DNA from: Helichrysum umbraculigerum
Taxonomy: Eukaryota > Streptophyta > Magnoliopsida > Asterales > Asteraceae
Direction: 5' to 3'
Assembly (NCBI GenBank): GCA_949592205.1
Contig: CATIUR010000004.1
Coordinates: 95,564,337-95,628,336, forward strand
DNA: 64,000 nt
Below the pieces are notes generated by a model. That model did not search any database. It was given only the letters and a program-made list of their open reading frames with translations, and was not told the origin of the DNA. Shown here in pieces: positions 11,854 through 22,627 of this stretch. The translations under genes were made by a program, and so were the position numbers. Position 1 is the first letter of the stretch; each line of letters starts with the position of its first letter.

Positions 11854-12341
11854 TATCTTCATTATATCACAATCATGTACTATTAAATATTCATGATCAT
11901 TACAAGCAAATAATTTATACACGTATCTTTTTTATTTGGTATCAGATTGATGCCCACCCCGGTGGCTCGTGTCGTTCCGAAAGTATCGAGACGAAAATCA
12001 GCGTGTGTATTAAATTTATAATTTACCGGGGTTAAATTATGCATACTACCTACTTGGCATTGAGCTACTAAATGGTAAGTATAACCTAAAGTCGTTTTTA
12101 AAATCGCAACACAATGTTTAACGAAGCTATGCTTTTGGCAGAGTGATATGTAGGATGGAATATAAAGTATGTAGGTTTGAGTAGTGTTTTTTAGCGAACA
12201 CTGAGATAATTAGAGTCCATAAAACTAATAAAGTAGATAAAGATAAATTTGCTTGGATTTCAACAATTAGGTTTCTGGATGATAAAGTAAAATAGGGACA
12301 CTATTAACTTATGTGAGTATATGACCGGCTTAGTGTAAAAA
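11854..12341. other. Spacer between Helitron 2 and the satellite array
   Basis: No gene, TE end or RNA recognised. Confidence 0.45.
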
Positions 12342-13178
12342 CCTTAATCGGAAAAAAGTAGCAAAACGCGATACGATTTTGTGTAAGGTTAAATGATGAG
12401 AAAAAAGAGTATACGGTGTGGATATTTGCATCTAAACAAAAGTTAACACACCAATATAGACAACAAATAAGAAATTTTGACATCATTTTAAAAAAATTGT
12501 TAAATTTGGTGTCATCAAAAATAAAGTAGCAAAGAAACCATACGATTATGGAAGATAATATGTATGAGGTTAAATTGGAGCAAAATTTAGAAAGTGGTGT
12601 TATGATTGTGAAAGATTTGGAGATGATAAATGAACTAGTAAGTGAATCCGTGATTGATTTTGCGTTATCTCCAACACTTTAAAAAAATAATAATAAAAAA
12701 AAAAAACCTTAATCGGAAAAAGATAGCAAAACGCGATACGATTTTTGTAAAAAGTTAAATGAGGAGAAAAAAGAGTATACGGTATGGATATTTGCATCTA
12801 AACAAAAGTTAACACAACAATATAGAAAACAAATAAGAAATTTTGGCATCATTTTAAAAAATTTTTGTTAAAAATTGGTGTCATAAAAAAAAAGTAGCAA
12901 AAAAACCATACGATTATGCTAGATAATATGTATGAGGTTAAATTGGAGCAAAATTTAGAAAGTGGTATTATAATTGTGAAAGATTTGGAGATGATAAATG
13001 AACTAGTAAGTTAACCATGATTGATTTCGCGTTATCTCCAACACTTAAAAAAAAAAAAAAAACCTTAATCGTAAAAAAGTAGCAAAACGCAATACGATTT
13101 TGTGTAAAGTTAAATGAGGAGAAAAAAGAGTATACAGTGTAGATATTTGCATCTAAACAAAAGTTAAAACACTAATAT
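12342..13178 (+). repeat. ~360-bp satellite array, left block
   Basis: Monomers begin at ccttaatcg(g/t)aaaaa: 12342, 12707 and 13063, giving lengths of 365 and 356 bp. Each ends in 'gttatctccaacactt' and a poly-A tract. The third monomer is cut at 13178 by element A and resumes at 32101; joined across the insertion it measures 356 bp, so this is one array split by the insertion. Its end, aatat (13174-13178), is element A's TSD. Confidence 0.9.
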
Positions 13179-15609
13179 TGTGACACCCCCAAATTTGATG
13201 ATTTGCGGAAGCTTGATTTGGGTGTCACTAATCAATATACAAAGCACATAAGATATAATGAACGACCACTATATGCGTCGTTTTAAACTTGTATAGATAA
13301 AGTAAATGTTTACATCAAAATAATTTACATTAGCTCGGTTCCTGAAATTGAGAGATTACATAGCATAATTACTTTTACAAAATATAATAATGCAATCCAA
13401 TCTCTAGTTGTATGTATGCTGACTCGAGCTAATAGTTCCTGCTTGTGCAGCCAACCTACTGCGGGGTACCTGTGATAAATACTAAAATGGGTCAGCGAAA
13501 ACGCTGGTGAGCTCACAGGTTTGTATGTCAATGTATAGTTGTAAGAACCGCAAGATTTATATTGAATTTAAAATGCAATTAAGCAAAATAAAAGTTATAC
13601 TGTCCATGAGCACATAGTCTGAGCTTAACTTGATTTGTCAGGCCCACTTAAGGAAACCTAACTTGAAATGCCTCCTACGAGTGCCTAATCAACACTCGTC
13701 TTCCCAAATGATAATACATCCGTTTGACCAGTTAGTGCGTGCTAACCCGGATGAGGATTGTCAATCCCATATGATATCATATACTAACATTCACGCTATA
13801 AATACTAGAGACTATGCTATGGAGGACTTTAAATTGATTAGCTTGAAACTCATGTAGTATTTGAAGTTTGGTACTTGCGTTCTACTTGTAAAACAAAATG
13901 AAGTAGTAATATCACACCCCTAGTAAAAGTAGTGAAAATGGGGCCATGAAACTCACCTGAGTCTTGAAGTGTTAATTTAATAAGCTCGAAGTAATTAACT
14001 GTGAGTTGGTGTCCAAAGACTTGAAACCTGAATGTGTCCACGACACTTGAATTGTTATTAATTGTACAGATATCCCAAAGGACTACCTTTGTAGTTGTTA
14101 TACAACTATGTATACATGTCCAAATTACTACGATTTGGTTGATTGAGTAGTTACAAGTTATTACGACTTGTTTGACTGACTTGATACAAGTTACAACGAC
14201 TTGTTTGATTGAATTGATACAAGTTACCACGACTTGTTTGAATTTAAGAAAAGTTGTGAAAACTTGTACGGCCCGTTGGTGATCGTTGAAATTTAAATAT
14301 TTCAATGTTCTCATTATGATTTGAAATGTTAACCTCGAAAAGTATGTCTCATAGTGTTTGAAAAGTCGTATTGTATAGCGGGTTGAAGTTGTATAAGTTC
14401 GACACTTAGTGAAATTGTATTTTGAAATCCTGCTGTTTTATGCGACACAATCATGCGACACCAAATGGGTTATGCGACACAAGGGTTATGTCGCATAGGA
14501 GTGCGACACAATGTCCATACGACACAAGGGTTGTGTCGCATGGATGCGAAATGCTGATTCAACAGCGACATAGTGGTTGTGTCGCAAGACTTGCGACACT
14601 AATTATCTGATACGACATAAGGTACGACACAGTAAATTTTATGCGACACAAAAGCCAAAATGCGACACAATATGCGACACAAGGCTTGTGTCGCAGGGAT
14701 GAACACCAGCCCAGAAGGTCCGGCTGTTAACGTTTTTCCGGCCAAAATTCCGTTTTAAACTCGTTTTTAAGCTATGAATTCGTGTTAGGTACTTAGTAAG
14801 GGACATATATATGTTATATAAACAACCACAAATGAAAATACTAAGAATCGAGAGATTTCGGGATTTTGTCGGAAACTTACAAATTGCCGAAATGAAAATC
14901 CGGAAAGATAGCGTTGTACATCGTCGCGAGGTGATCGGGAATCTCTAAAAATATTGTTGATACGGGTGCGTTTGGTAGTAGTATTTTGCGATTTTTATGG
15001 TTTTGGGGTGTTTTTCTTTTTAGAGATGAAAGAAAGAGAGAGATAGAGGAAAGAGATGAAATGAAGAAGAAAATGTGGGAGGTGGGGGTTTATCCCCACT
15101 TTTCAGTTTTTCGCTCGCGTTCCGCGTGGTGTTCGTTTGTTCCGTCGTTTAAACGTTAAATAATTATTTACATTTTTATTATAAGTTTTAAAATATGCTT
15201 TATTACGCGATATATTGTTTAAATATTTTACAAATTAATTTATATTTGAGTTATAAAATGTAAGTTTGTTTATTTAGTTTGCGCGTTTTTAATATTTTAA
15301 ATTGTGTAAGTTCGGTTTGTACGATACGAATGAATACGAAATATTATAATAAATAATATTCTAAATAAAATTGAGTTATTAAATAATATTTGTATTACTT
15401 AATAATATTGTTCACCAACGTCCGTATTTATTGCATCGAAATTCATTCGATTTGAAACTCGTACGATTTAAACAAACCGCATAATTGTAGATATATATTC
15501 AACAATATATATAATAATTGATACATTAATTAGCCTAACACAGAACTAATTACATGTATTAAAACTTGATTAGGCACTAAATTCTAGTCCTAATTTGACG
15601 GGTGTCACA
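13179..15609 (-). repeat. Element A 3' LTR (left copy)
   Basis: Starts tgtgacaccc and ends gggtgtcaca, a perfect 10-bp terminal inverted repeat. 2431 bp, the same length as the right copy. Holds a palindrome cluster at 14441-14695 built from tgcgacacaa / ttgtgtcgca. A CT-rich stretch (minus strand, about 15015-15085) is a plausible leader region. Confidence 0.95.
14441..14695. repeat. Palindrome cluster in element A LTR
   Basis: About 255 bp with repeated tgcgacacaa half-sites and their inverse ttgtgtcgca. Three or four pair as hairpins with ggg or ggc loops. The one at 14471-14497 has 12-bp arms with one mismatch, which is perfect in the right LTR (30957-30983). Another has 13-bp arms with one mismatch (near 14515-14543). 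Confidence 0.9.
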
Positions 15610-15622
15610 TTCTCCCCCTGTT
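15610..15622 (-). promoter_or_regulatory. Element A polypurine tract
   Basis: On the minus strand aacagggggagaa lies directly against the 3' LTR, the expected primer site for plus-strand DNA synthesis. Just before it (plus-strand 15628-15644) is an inverted repeat, gaatttcgtcccgaaattt, that also occurs in the same place in B and, as ggatttcggggacgaaatcc, in C. Confidence 0.88.
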
Positions 15623-15643
15623 AGAAGAATTTCGTCCCGAAAT

Positions 15644-16657
15644 TTATGTTGAAGTTGTGTTTGACGTGGAATCAGTAAAGAGTTGTGGATACTTGAGTCG
15701 CATTTGGTCTTCCCGTTCCCAGGTGAATTCCGGACCGCGCCGCGAATTCCACCTAACCTTGACAATGGGAATACGACTTTGTTTAAGTTGTTTGACCTCA
15801 CGGTCCATGATCTCGGCGGGTTCCTCGACAAAGTGAAGTTTCTCGTCAACTCGAATTTCATCGAGTGGAATGATAAGTGTCTCATCAGACAGACACTTCT
15901 TCAGATTTGAAACATGAAATGTGGGATGCACGCTGCTGAGTTCAGATGGCAGCTGCAATCGATAAGCCACTGGACCAATCCTTTCGAGGATCTCGAATGG
16001 TCCAATGTATCTGGGATTCAACTTCCCTCGTTTGCCAAACCGGATTACGCCTTTCCAAGGCGATACTTTGAGTAGAACTCGATCCCCAACCTGGAACTCG
16101 AGTGGCTTGCGTCTCACATCAGCATAACTTTTCTGATGATCACGCGCGGCTTTGAGTTTGTTTTGAATTTCTACGATTCTCTCGATCGTCTCGTGAATGA
16201 TTTCTGGACCCGTGAGTTGGCTGTCCCCAACTTCAGTCCAACAGATAGGTGACCGGCACTTACGACCGTACAGTGCCTCGAAAGGTGCAGCTTTGATGCT
16301 GGTATGATAACTGTTGTTGTACGAGAACTCGCACAATGGTAGGTGTTTTTCCCAGTTTACACCGAAGTCTACTACGCAGGCCCGTAGCATGTCTTCCAGT
16401 GTTTGAATGGTTCGTTCACTTTGGCCGTCGGTTTGAGGATGGTATGCGGTACTCATATCAAGTCGAGTACCCAGAGATCTTTGAAGTGATTGCCAAAATT
16501 GTGAAGTGAAACGACTATCTCTATCGGAGATAATTGAGATTGGAACGCCGTGTTTGGTCACGATTTCCTTCAGGTAGATTCTGGTGAGGCGTTCCATTTT
16601 GTCGGATTCCTTGATTGCCAGGAAGTGAGCAGACTTTGTGAGACGATCCACGATCAC
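15644..16657 (-). pseudogene. Element A integrase, catalytic core and C-terminus
   Basis: Open for 337 residues. Core motifs: I-I-S-D-R-D-S-R-F-T-S (second Asp) and YHPQTDGQSERTIQTLEDML with the catalytic Glu. Then the GPY/F module (LNPRYIGPFEILERIGPVAY) and a chromodomain-like tail. In life it would join retroelement cDNA to chromosomal DNA. It is separated from the upstream pol frame by a stop (TAG at 16658-16660) where B has Trp (TGG), a single G-to-A change on the coding strand. No independent start is likely. Confidence 0.9.
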
Positions 16658-18385
16658 CTAAATGGAATCGCAACCGTTCGAGGATTTGGGTAGTTTGGTT
16701 ATGAAGTCCATGGAAATTTGTTCCCATTTCCATTCAGGAAGACTGGGTTGTTGAAGTAAACCAAAAGGTTTTTGATATTTGATTTTAACCTTGGAGCAAG
16801 TAAGGTACTTGCTGACATAGGTGGCGATTTCAGCTTTCATGTTCGGCCACCAGTAGAAGTCCTTGATACCGTGGTACATTTTATCGGACCCCGGGTGGAT
16901 AGAATATTTAGACTTGTGAGCTTCATCCATCACCAAGTCTCGTAGGTCCCCAAATTTAGGCAACCAGATTCGGTTTGAGAAATACCTAATTCCGTTAGGT
17001 CTGATTTCGAATTGTTTATCCATGCCTCGCAAGGCTTCATCTTTGACATTTTCGGGTTTTAAGGCTTCGAGTTGAGCAGTGAGAATTTGAATGTTTAAAT
17101 TGTTGTGAATGGTCATACTGAGGGCTCGAACCCGAAGTGGTTTCACTCGCTCTTTTCGACTGAGGGCGTCAGCAACAACATTTGCTTTGCCTGGATGATA
17201 TTTGAGTTCGCAGTCGTAATCGGTAAGCAACTCGACCCATCGACGTTGCCTCATGTTGAGATCCTTCTGATCGAATATGTGTTGAAGGCTTTTATGGTCG
17301 GTAAAGATTGTACATCTGGTACCATAAAGGTAATGTCTCCAGATTTTGAGGGCAAAAACGACAGCTCCTAGCTCGAGGTCGTGGGTGGTGTAATTCTTTT
17401 CATGAATCTTGAGTTGTCGGGAAGCATAAGCTATGACTTTGTCTCGTTGCATGAGCACACAACCGAGACCTTGATGAGAAGCATCGTAGTATACCACGAA
17501 GTCATCGGTGCCTTCGGGTAATGATAGAATAGGAGCACTGCAAAGCTTTTGTTTTAAGAGTTGGAATGCCGACTCTTGTTTATCAGTCCAGTCAAACTTT
17601 TTGTCTTTCTGGGTCAGCATCGTGAGTGGTATGGCTATCTTGGAGAAATTTTCAATGAATCGTCGATAGTATCCGGCCAGTCCTAAAAATTGCCGTACTT
17701 CGGTCGGAGTGGTTGGCGATTGCCAGTCTTTGATAGCCTCGATTTTTGACGGGTCGACGTGAATCCCCTGACTGTCAATCACGTGACCAAGGAATTGAAC
17801 GGTTTTGATCCAGAACTCACACTTAGAGAACTTGGCATAGAGCTCCTCATGTTTAAGTAGTTCCAGGATGGTTTTGAGGTGTTGCGCGTGTTCTTCTTTG
17901 TTTCGTGAATATATGAGAATGTCATCGATAAAGACAATGACAAACTTATCAAGGTAAGGTTTACACACCCGATTCATAAGGTCCATGAATACAGCCGGTG
18001 CATTGGTTAGGCCGAATGGCATCACTTGGAATTCGTAATGCCCGTAACGGGTTCTGAAAGCGGTTTTTGGAATATCGGCATCGCGAACACGCAATTGGTG
18101 ATAACCGGATCGGAGATCAATCTTTGAATAACAGCTCGACCCTTGAAGTTGGTCGAACAGATCATCGATTCGAGGAAGTGGATACCGGTTCTTGACAGTT
18201 AACTTGTTCAACTCTCGATAGTCGATACACATTCGAAAAGAACCATCTTTCTTCTTAACAAATAGGACCGGAGCTCCCCAAGGTGAAGAACTCGGCCTGA
18301 TAAACCCTCGTTCCAGGAGTTCCTGTAACTGGGTGGACAGCTCCTCAAGTTCGGATGGAGCTAAACGGTATGGTGCTCGGGCCAC
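16658..18385 (-). pseudogene. Element A reverse transcriptase, RNase H and integrase N-terminus
   Basis: 575 residues open. RT: F-V-K-K-K-D-G-S-F-R-M-C-I-D-Y-R-E-L-N, then Q-V-M-P-F-G-L-T-N-A-P and the catalytic F-I-D-D. RNase H: Y-D-A-S-H-Q-G, the H-D-L-E-L box and F-T-D-H-K-S-L. The integrase zinc finger follows: H at S-I-H-P-G and C at L-T-C-S-K, but the first Cys is Tyr here (K-Y-L-T-C) where B keeps Cys, so the HHCC finger is damaged. The frame is cut off from protease by a one-base loss near 18510 and ends at the TAG that replaces a Trp codon. Confidence 0.92.
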
Positions 18386-19942
18386 AGGCGCAGCACCTGG
18401 TACAAGATCGATTGAGAACTCAACCTGTCTTGGTGGTGGTAGACCAGGTAGTTCTTCAGGAAAGACTTCTGGAAAGTCTCGAACAATTGGAACATCCTCA
18501 AGTCGCTTCTCCTTGGCTTTTTCTCCATGATGTGCGCGAGGATTGCTGGATAACCCTTTCTCAGAAATTTTCGGGTTTTAAGACAAGAGATGATGTTAAG
18601 CCTCGTCCCACCGGTCTCCCCCTGTATGATCAGGGTTCTACCGACGGCGAGAGGTATGCGAACAATTTTGTCATGGCAAATGATTTCGGCGCGATGTTTG
18701 GATAACCAGTCCATGCCTACGATGACATCGAAACTTCCTATCTCAACAGGCATAAGATCTATGGAGAAGATTTCGTCGGCTAGGTTTAAAGTGCAATTAG
18801 GTATCACACTATTGGTTTCTATCAAATTGCCATTTGCTAGCTCTACTGTGTACTTAACGTCTAAAGCAACAGGTGTGATGTCAAGTAGAGGGCAAAATTC
18901 ATCGGAAATAAAACTTCTATCGGCACCAGTATCAAACAGAATAGAAGTAGTTAAATTGTTGAGGAGGAACATACCCGTGACCACATTCGGGTCCTGACGG
19001 GCGTCCCCTGAGTTAATCACAAAGGCGCTACTTTTGGCGTTGTTGTTGTTGTTGCGGTTGTTGTTGTTGCCCTTATTCTTCAATTTTGGGCAAGTATCCC
19101 TAAAGTGTCCAGGGTTCCCACAATCAAAGCAGGACTTAGGTTGTTGGGCATTTTTGTTATAGGGGTTGTTGTTGGATTTGGGGGCTCGGCAATCCTTAGT
19201 CGAATGCCCGAACCTCCTGCAGTTGTTGCAAGGGGTCCTGCACTGACCAAAGTGGTGATAGTTACACTTGGGACAATAAGGCCTGTCCCCGGTGTAGTTG
19301 CGGTTGGATTCAGAGTTGGTGGTGTAGACTTGAATGGCGTTGTCTTTCTTGTTTGAGTTGTGGTGGTGTTCAGTGGATTTGCGTTTGTTGTTGTTGGAGG
19401 ATGAGGTGTTGGAGGTCTCACGGCTGACAACTAGAGCCATGAGTTCGTGGGCCAATCGAATGGCACTCTCAGTGGTGGTTGGTTTGGATGAGGCGACGTT
19501 TCCCTGGATGTTCTCGGGGAGTCCACGAATGTATCTCTTAATGCCCTTACTTTCTGGCTCGACCAAACTCGGGCACAATAAAGCAAACTGCTGAAATTTT
19601 TCTGGTATATTCAGCAACATCATTTCCCTGCACCGCCAGGTGCTAGAATTCTTCCTCCAGCCTGTGCAATTCTTCTTCAGGACAGTATTTTTCTGTCAGC
19701 TTCTTCTTCAGTTCGGCCCAAGGAAGTCGATTTGCAACTTCAAGACCTACGGAGTTTGCGTGGGTTTTCCACCACGTGAGGGCACCTTCCTGAAAGGTGT
19801 AAGCAGCGAATTTGACCTTGTTGTTCTCAGTGCAGTCGCAGAGGCTGAAAACAGATTCCATACGCTCAATCCAACGGATCAAGCCAATGGCACCTTCCGT
19901 GCCCTTGAAGTATAGCGGTTTACAGCTAAGAAAGTCCTTATA
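18361..19942 (-). pseudogene. Element A gag (main part) and protease
   Basis: The capsid part (K-D-F-L-S-C-K-P-L-Y-F-K-G...T-W-W-K-T-H) is open from 19942 to 19646. It is then broken by TAG at 19643-19645 (Trp in B) and a one-base insertion near 19600. From 19623 the frame runs through a C-P-K-C...H-H finger and two C-x2-C-x4-H-x4-C knuckles (CNNCRRFGHSTKDC, CFDCGNPGHFRDTC), an Asn-rich linker and the aspartic protease (I-L-F-D-T-G-A-D-R-S-F). A frameshift near 18510 ends it. The N-terminus lies across element B at 29069-29212. Confidence 0.9.
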
Positions 19943-22336
19943 TGTGACACCCCCAAATTTAATGATTTGCGGAAGCTTGATTTGGGTGTCACTAATCAAT
20001 ATACAAAGCACAAGATATAATGAACGACCACTATATGCGTCGTTTTAAACTTGTATAGATAAAGTAAATGTTTACATCAAAATATAGTTACATTAGCTCG
20101 ATTCCTGAAATTTGAGAGATTACATAGCATAATTACTTTTACAAAATATAATAATGCAGTCCAATCTCTAGTTGTATGTATGCTGACTCGAGCTAATAAT
20201 TCCTGCTTGTGCAGCCAAACTACTGCTGGGTACCTGTGATAAATACTAAAATGGGTCAGCGAAAACGCTGGTGAGCTCACAGGTTTGTATGTCAATGTAT
20301 AGTTGTCAGAACCGCAAGATTTATATTGAATTTAAAATGCAATTAAGCAAAATAAAAGTTATACTGTCCATGAGCACATAGTCTGAGCTTAACTTGATTT
20401 GTCAGGCCCAATTAAGGAAACCTAACTTGAAATGCCTCCTACGAGTGCCTAATCAACACTCGTCTTCCCAAATGCTAATACATCCGTTTGACCGGTTAGT
20501 GCGTGCTAACCCGGATGAGGATTGTCAATCCCATATGATATCATATACTAACATTCACGCTATAAATACTAGAGACTATGCTTATGGAGGACTTTAAATT
20601 GATTAGCTTGAAACTCATGTAGTATTTGAAGTTTGGCACTTGCGTTCTACTTGTAAAACAAAATCGAGTAGTAATATCACACCCCTAGTTGAAAAGCAGT
20701 GAAAATGGGGCTATGAAACTCACCTGGTTCTTGAAGTGTTTAACTTAATAAACTTGAAGTAATTAGCTGTGAGTTGGTGTCCAAAGGCTTGAAACCTGAA
20801 TGTGTCCACGACACTTAAATTGTCATTAATTGTGCCGGTATCTCGAAAGACTACCATTGAAATTGTTTGCTTAACTTGATGTCCAAATTACCCCGATTTG
20901 GTTGATTGTTTTGTTACAAGTTACTACGACTTGTTTGGAATAAGTTGATACAAGTTACAACGACTTGTTTGATTGAATTATCTAAGTTACTATGACCTAG
21001 TTGATTCAATTGTGTATTTGAAAATGTGTACGGCCCGTTGGTGATTTAGTTGAAATAATAATAATTCTAAAATGTTGACTTTGCTACAGTACTGCTACAG
21101 TACTGCTACAGTAAATTTGACTTTTTTGAACAGTAACTTTGACTTCAAAATTTTGAGATTTGAAGATTCTGTTTTATGCGACGTAGGGTGCTACGTCGCA
21201 GATCCGGACTGCGACGTTGGGCATGACGTCGCTATGTGCGACTTTCGCAATTTAATGCGACGTTGTACGTGACGTCGCTATAGGCGACGTAGTTGATTTC
21301 TGCGACGTAAGGGTCTGCGTCGCTAAGTGCGACGTTGGGGTTATAGTGCGACGTAGGTCGCTGCGTCGCTATATGCGACGTTGGGGATATAGTGCGACGT
21401 AGGTCGCTGCGTCGCATTTGCTCCAGGCCAAATGCGACGTACGGGGTCTGATCGGAGTTTCAACTCCAAAAACGCGTTTTCCGGCCATCGATCGGCATAA
21501 TATTTTTACCCAACCCATTTTAGGACATTACAAGGTTATACAAACAACTAGCAAGTTATAAAACTTAAAAACGAGAGTTTTCGGAGTTGTGTCGGAAACT
21601 TACAAATCGCCGAAATGAAATTCCGGAAAGGTAGGATTGTAGATCGTCGCGAGGTGGTCGTTTATTTCCAAACGGGCTTGAAGATCCGAGGTTGTTTAGT
21701 ATGTTTATTTTACGGTTTTAGTTGATTTTGGTTGTGATGAAACTTGAGAGAAAATGAAAGAGGGAGAGAGAAAGAAATAAGGAAATGAAAGAAAGTGGGG
21801 TGGGAGTGGGAGGTTAAGTCCCCATTTTTGCCCCGCGTTCTCGCTCCGTGCGGTGTTCGTTTACTCCGTCGTTTGAACGTTAAATATTTATTTTCTATGT
21901 TTTAATATACGTTTTAAAATACGAATAATTATTCTGTATTTTTGTTGAAGCATTTTACTAAACATTTAATAATTTCATTATAAAAGGTAATTTGTTTTGT
22001 TTTGTTTGCGCAATTACATTTTATTCGCGTTTATATTAATTGTGCGATAAAACTTGGATACTAAATATTATAACAAATAATATTCTAAACAAAGTTGCGT
22101 TATTAAATAATATTTGCATTACTTAATAAAATTGTTCACCAACGTCCGTATTTATTGTGTCGAAATTACATTCGATTCGAAACTCGTACGATTTAAACAA
22201 ACCGCATAATTGTAGATATATATTCAACAATATATATATAATAATTGATACATTAATTAGCCTAACACAGAACTAATTACATGTATTAAAACTTAATTAG
22301 GCACTAAAGTATAGTCCTAAATTGACGGTTGTCACA
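19943..22336 (-). repeat. Element B 3' LTR (left copy)
   Basis: Begins tgtgacaccc and ends ggttgtcaca. 2394 bp, equal in length to the right copy (26670-29063). Contains the palindrome cluster at 21177-21442. Confidence 0.95.
21177..21442. repeat. Palindrome cluster in element B LTR
   Basis: Repeated tgcgacgt half-sites paired with acgtcgc(a). The first hairpin (21177-21200) has perfect 10-bp arms, tgcgacgtag and ctacgtcgca, around a ggtg loop. Others are near-perfect. Two sites contain TGACGTC, a core recognised by plant bZIP factors of the TGA/CREB type. It occupies the same LTR position as the tgcgacacaa cluster of A. Confidence 0.9.
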
Positions 22337-22349
22337 TTCTCCCCCTGTT
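22337..22349 (-). promoter_or_regulatory. Element B polypurine tract
   Basis: Identical to A's: aacagggggagaa on the minus strand, abutting the 3' LTR. Confidence 0.88.
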
Positions 22350-22627
22350 AGAAGAATTTCGTCCCGAAATTCATGTTGAAGTGGTGTTTGACGTTTAATC
22401 AGTGAAGAGTTGAGGATACTTGAGTCGCATTTGGTCTTCCCGTTCCCAGGTAAATTCCGGACCGCGCCGCGAATTCCACCTAACTTTGACGATGGGAATA
22501 CGACTTTGTTTAAGTTGTTTGACCTCACGGTCCATGATTTCAGCGGGTTCCTCAATGAAGTGAAGTTTCTCGTCAACTCGAATTTCATCGAGTGGAATGA
22601 TAAGTGTCTCATCAGACAGACACTTCT

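Noticed and set aside
15577..15885. Open frame on the minus strand with a basic composition
   Set aside because: It is another frame of the integrase C-terminus and LTR edge of element A; the same shadow recurs in B at 22304-22612.
17105..17371. Plus-strand open frame of 88 codons, repeated at 23240-23506
   Set aside because: Antisense to the RNase H coding of A and B; conserved only because the real frame is.
20394..20597. Plus-strand frames in LTRs (also 13630, 27121, 30116) seen in four copies
   Set aside because: Repetition comes from LTR identity; no coding bias or domain, and lengths vary with small indels.
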